Source: a virus. From it: a stretch of DNA of 64,000 bases. Location: positions 1-64,000 of the IMG/VR virus record IMGVR_UViG_3300025645_000069; one strand, written 5' to 3'. A program made the translations under genes and the position numbers. Under the pieces are notes generated by a model, which saw only the letters and a list, made by a program, of their open reading frames with translations, had not been told where the DNA came from and ran no database searches. Shown here in pieces: positions 61,701 through 64,000 of this stretch (the stretch's first letter is position 1; the number at the start of each line of letters is the position of its first letter).

Positions 61701-64000
61701 ATAGTACCGTCTTCCAATCCTTTTATCATATTATCATCTTCTGTATCTAAGTAGCGCTCCATTAACTTTGCATGCAGCTTAGCAGGGTCATTTACTCCAG
61801 GATTTAAAAAGCTAGGATTAATTCCGTGAGCTTGTGCAAATTTTTCTTTTCCTTTGTTTGCTATTATAGATTCATTAGTATAATAATCTTTTAGTAACTC
61901 TGCGCCGCTAGTGTACCCAGGATAAGCTGCATCTAAATCTATATTAGATAATATAATTTGTTTAGGCTGAGAACCTACAATTGTAGAAGTAAACCCTTTA
62001 GAAGGAAGCTCTTGCGCTAACCCCATCATTTCGTGATTTTCTAAAGAGAAATCTAATTCAAAATTATCGTTTATTACACCATTTGTATCTATTTTAGTGA
62101 TACTTTTAGCTCCAGCTTTAACTGCACTTATTACAGCTACTTGCACACCAATAACACCTTTATCTGTAGAGTTTTCCTTTTCAAACGCCACCATTTTATC
62201 ATATAGGTTTTTCAGTGGTGTTGTTTCTACTAAATCAGGCCAAAGCACTACATATGCAGTTTTTTCTATTCTAGGCACATTATATTGCCCTGAAACTTGT
62301 GTTCCTCTAACTGTAAATTTTTGTGGTGTAAAATTAACTTTTTTGTAATCATCTTTTTTAGCTTTTCCACGCATAATACGCTCAAAAGCTTTTTCTTTAC
62401 TATCAGGCCATCTACCTAAACCACGTTCTCTTTGTTTAAATAATTCTGGAGTTATCCAAGTAGTACCATCAGTAAGATCTACTTCTTCAAACATATCTGA
62501 TATACTTTTTCCCAACGCTTTTTTCCACTTAGGATCTGTAAAAAACTCTCCAGGACTCATTATATCATCTACAGTTGCATGATAGTATTTAGGATTTATA
62601 GCCCATTTACCTTTATGCTCATATATTCTAAATCTTTGTGTAGGTGTAGTAAAGTGTCCTGAACGTTTAGGTACATCTTCTATAGATTTATACATTGCAG
62701 GGTGCCCTACAAACATTCCCATAGACTCTCTTGCAGATATTATACTATTAAATACGTAATCCCCAAAAGCTCTTGCAGATATTTGAGACTTAAGAGTGTT
62801 GTTGTCTTTACCTCTTCTAGTTTTAAAAGAATTTATTAGAGTAGCATCAATTGCTTTACTGTACAATACACCTTCTTTATTTTCAAAGTATACATCATAT
62901 TTCTTAGCTAGCTCTAAACTTTTCTTAAACTCTGATATAAAAGCTGTTTTTATCATGCTTTTTATTTCTTCAGAATTAAGAATCTCATCTGTTAAATGCA
63001 TAGGTAAGTTTCGAGTATACTCTGTATCTGATGCAGTTGTATGATAAAGTTTTAATTTTTTTGCTATAGGTTTACCGTATGCTAAGTCAGGAAACATCAT
63101 AGTATCTCCCTTAAACACATTACCTGTAGGTAATTTAGTTTTAGGGTCAATAAATTGTTTCACCCCTTCTTTATCTAATTTATAGTGGTAATTTAAAAGC
63201 AATTGATCTTCAGGTAACTTATTTTTACCAAACACATGATCCCAAGCTTGTCTTTGGGATTCTATATCTGCTTTTATATAATTTTGAAATGTAAACACAA
63301 CTTTATTATTACTAAAAGTAATATCTCCATTTAAATATTCTACACCAGAATCTAAGTTTTCAGGCCCTTGTAAATAATGTTGCGTACTAGATGTACCTGT
63401 AGAAACAGTTGTGTACTGCCCATTTAGTATTCTAGTCATATTATTAATTAATGCATCAGCTCCTGTAAGATACGTATTCTTTTTACCTTCAGATTTTGTA
63501 GAAGTATTCACCATATGAAGAAACTGCTTTATTGCAAAAGCGTTGTCTTCATTTTCTAATAACCAATTTACCCATACAGATGTTTCTGTGTAGGGTAATT
63601 TTTTTAATTGCTCTACGTAGGATTTATCTCCTTTTTGGATCCGTAGTACTGCTGTATGTAAATAAGAATACATACCGTATTTCCAATACAATGTAGCTCC
63701 TGGCCCAAGTACAGTAGTTTCTAATAAATCTGCATCATAAATTCCTTGTGCTGTAGAAAAAGGTTTAATAGCTTTTTCATCAAACATTACAGAATTTATA
63801 TTACCCTCTACATCTTCTAGTAAAGGAAAAGATCTACCTTCTTTTGTTTTATTGTGATTATCAATAAGATTTTGTAATCCTAATGACCCTTTTTTTGTAC
63901 TACCTAAAAATATATATTTAAGGTCAGACATCAAGCTATTAGCTTCTATTGCAGGGTTTTTTCCTTGCTTAAATAGATATTCTAACGCTGTAGAGTCTGC
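58766..64000 (-). CDS. Giant crAss-type virion RNA polymerase-like protein, 5' end cut by window edge
   Basis: The frame is open to the right edge of the window, so at least 1744 residues are encoded and the N-terminus is missing; the in-frame ATG at 63931 and TTG at 63934 are probably internal. About 910 residues after that ATG lies TLTGSDFDIDKIFLLV, at 61190-61204. DFDID is the metal-binding DxDxD motif of the double-psi beta-barrel RNA polymerase in crAss-like phages (phi14:2 gp66). An acidic linker (Glu-rich, near 60300-60420) separates this from the C-terminal third. It would be packaged, injected and transcribe early genes. Confidence 0.65.
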   Translation of the reverse strand, partial: ADSTALEYLFKQGKNPAIEANSLMSDLKYIFLGSTKKGSLGLQNLIDNHNKTKEGRSFPLLEDVEGNINSVMFDEKAIKPFSTAQGIYDADLLETTVLGPGATLYWKYGMYSYLHTAVLRIQKGDKSYVEQLKKLPYTETSVWVNWLLENEDNAFAIKQFLHMVNTSTKSEGKKNTYLTGADALINNMTRILNGQYTTVSTGTSSTQHYLQGPENLDSGVEYLNGDITFSNNKVVFTFQNYIKADIESQRQAWDHVFGKNKLPEDQLLLNYHYKLDKEGVKQFIDPKTKLPTGNVFKGDTMMFPDLAYGKPIAKKLKLYHTTASDTEYTRNLPMHLTDEILNSEEIKSMIKTAFISEFKKSLELAKKYDVYFENKEGVLYSKAIDATLINSFKTRRGKDNNTLKSQISARAFGDYVFNSIISARESMGMFVGHPAMYKSIEDVPKRSGHFTTPTQRFRIYEHKGKWAINPKYYHATVDDIMSPGEFFTDPKWKKALGKSISDMFEEVDLTDGTTWITPELFKQRERGLGRWPDSKEKAFERIMRGKAKKDDYKKVNFTPQKFTVRGTQVSGQYNVPRIEKTAYVVLWPDLVETTPLKNLYDKMVAFEKENSTDKGVIGVQVAVISAVKAGAKSITKIDTNGVINDNFELDFSLENHEMMGLAQELPSKGFTSTIVGSQPKQIILSNIDLDAAYPGYTSGAELLKDYYTNESIIANKGKEKFAQAHGINPSFLNPGVNDPAKLHAKLMERYLDTEDDNMIKGLEDGTIPLDAMFQDRRGLQSALTNGLSRKSILYKALGGQFVQIAGFGLGQDSARYSELKKSEKNRIRWMIDAKNLKAPQLDLENKKIIPGQILLPYEFIEKIKPKDGRSVEQLSDTELKQLVDKDALRLLGYRIPNQSIASIFSMEIAGVLPKGSGDSIVVFDGMTTLTGSDFDIDKIFLLVPHLEFIDGKLRRVELDSSDSMEAFENERIRIWESILQNAEKSNELLFPTDTGFLKDDANDVYNMAFEGSDEKIMTNLKFFGPVYQDSLKTRFLMGKKMVGSVANNIVDHIPSSLAGLQLTEYIGYGHKGMGKDAAVYTDLSRNDVIGSDMLITQIISAYMNANVDIEKDPYISYVNFNTHTVNVAFLLLRSGVNYKWVNRFLAQPVIREYVDNLFSLDSEALSDVQLTKSAIQKKAVNKTKKDFFPKTRKVEEVVEESEIEIDEIAALDEEVLEAEEEEVVVEEDNIAQELTVPVLEDLLRFGDTNENYFEMQKFILDEFLRLNEHGDSVLEQMLGSRLISTGLGRNLTEVRMRKEKKESLEKDPRFINFGSKYQNNTADGLTLMGVAHQYIDYILETFEDTFLSESEFMVEGLHKLLDVTLMSDNILNRQKLVDTMYTYLYSGFQIASTEEFGMQNLLFSKSQADSFVVEFREMQKSNPDSILLNKLLTSKINSFGQNELPSYVKSRGLKGVPSEIKNLAVQEWEDLYIDPKTRKFAIKLVNMAFFVSGFNNNMNSFHTYIPMTWVKNSGFSDYVKHNLEDLSLLSIDDMVDQILRHNTENPRMVTDLGTKPKKVQKGIKNSGFKDSKNKYVPFKRELSITLTGKAREAVKRKKANGKTIYAPIIKSNVLGELTTQIMGYRADGTPIYTKTRAVRSLTYKLIGLQYTTVNGKPSKNPVYEVISPLGFKDSKGNTINEYRYDPEGYTEKQTNYSIFEQNDPKIELKQFQLASYREFRQSLKELVVKVDKKPTNNNPERDIC

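Overview
The window is a piece of an AT-rich tailed-phage genome that infects a Bacteroidota, most likely flavobacterial, host. The phage signs are a complete head module (portal, scaffold-like protein, major capsid protein, connectors), a large terminase, giant tail proteins, a holin-like protein, a DNA replication and recombination module, and an rIIA/rIIB-like pair. The host signs are promoters matching the Bacteroidota pattern TTG/TTTG-N19-TAnnTTTG, A-rich leaders without Shine-Dalgarno sites, a secreted protein with a signal ending in ATAQ, and Cys/Asn repeats of a type common in marine Flavobacteriia. A giant protein with a GSDFDID motif resembles the virion RNA polymerase of crAss-like phages such as Cellulophaga phi14:2. 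I therefore infer a crAss-like (Crassvirales-type) podovirus, with moderate confidence. Both window edges cut genes. TAA, TGA and TAG all act as stops, so the code is standard.

Layout. Positions 1-19606 (minus strand) hold lysis, tail and adhesion genes: a secreted protein cut by the edge, a holin-like protein, small basic proteins, a 2909-residue Cys-rich adhesin-like protein, a tail fibre, a 1642-residue tail protein with a metzincin protease site, and smaller tail proteins. Positions 19672-29348 (minus) hold the head module, with an internal terminator and two host-type promoters. Positions 29456-34724 (minus) hold packaging and accessory genes: terminase, a GroES-like co-chaperonin, HU-like, winged-helix, zinc-ribbon and PD-(D/E)XK proteins. 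Positions 34725-35235 are a divergent non-coding region with RNA-like folds, a terminator, a tandem repeat and AT tracts. Positions 35236-54500 (plus) are the early module: small proteins, a structured RNA array, family A DNA polymerase, SF2 and DnaB-type helicases, primase, SSB-like protein, RusA, RecB-type nuclease, a radical SAM enzyme, DUF932, rIIA and rIIB. Positions 54609-64000 (minus) hold a decoration-like protein, a 54-residue protein, a 1190-residue protein and the giant polymerase-like protein, which runs off the right edge.

How it may work together. If the giant DFDID protein is an injected RNA polymerase, it would transcribe the rightward early genes, where I find no clear host promoter. 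The leftward head genes carry host-type promoters with operator-like repeats, consistent with later transcription by host RNA polymerase. This is inference.

Most unusual part. A stretch of about 600 bases without convincing genes (36680-37290) carries three tRNA-like elements. Each has an acceptor stem and a canonical T arm, with paired substitutions between copies in both helices. They lack a D stem and a normal anticodon arm. Two other multi-branched folds precede them. This looks like an undescribed tRNA-like RNA array or one large structured phage RNA.
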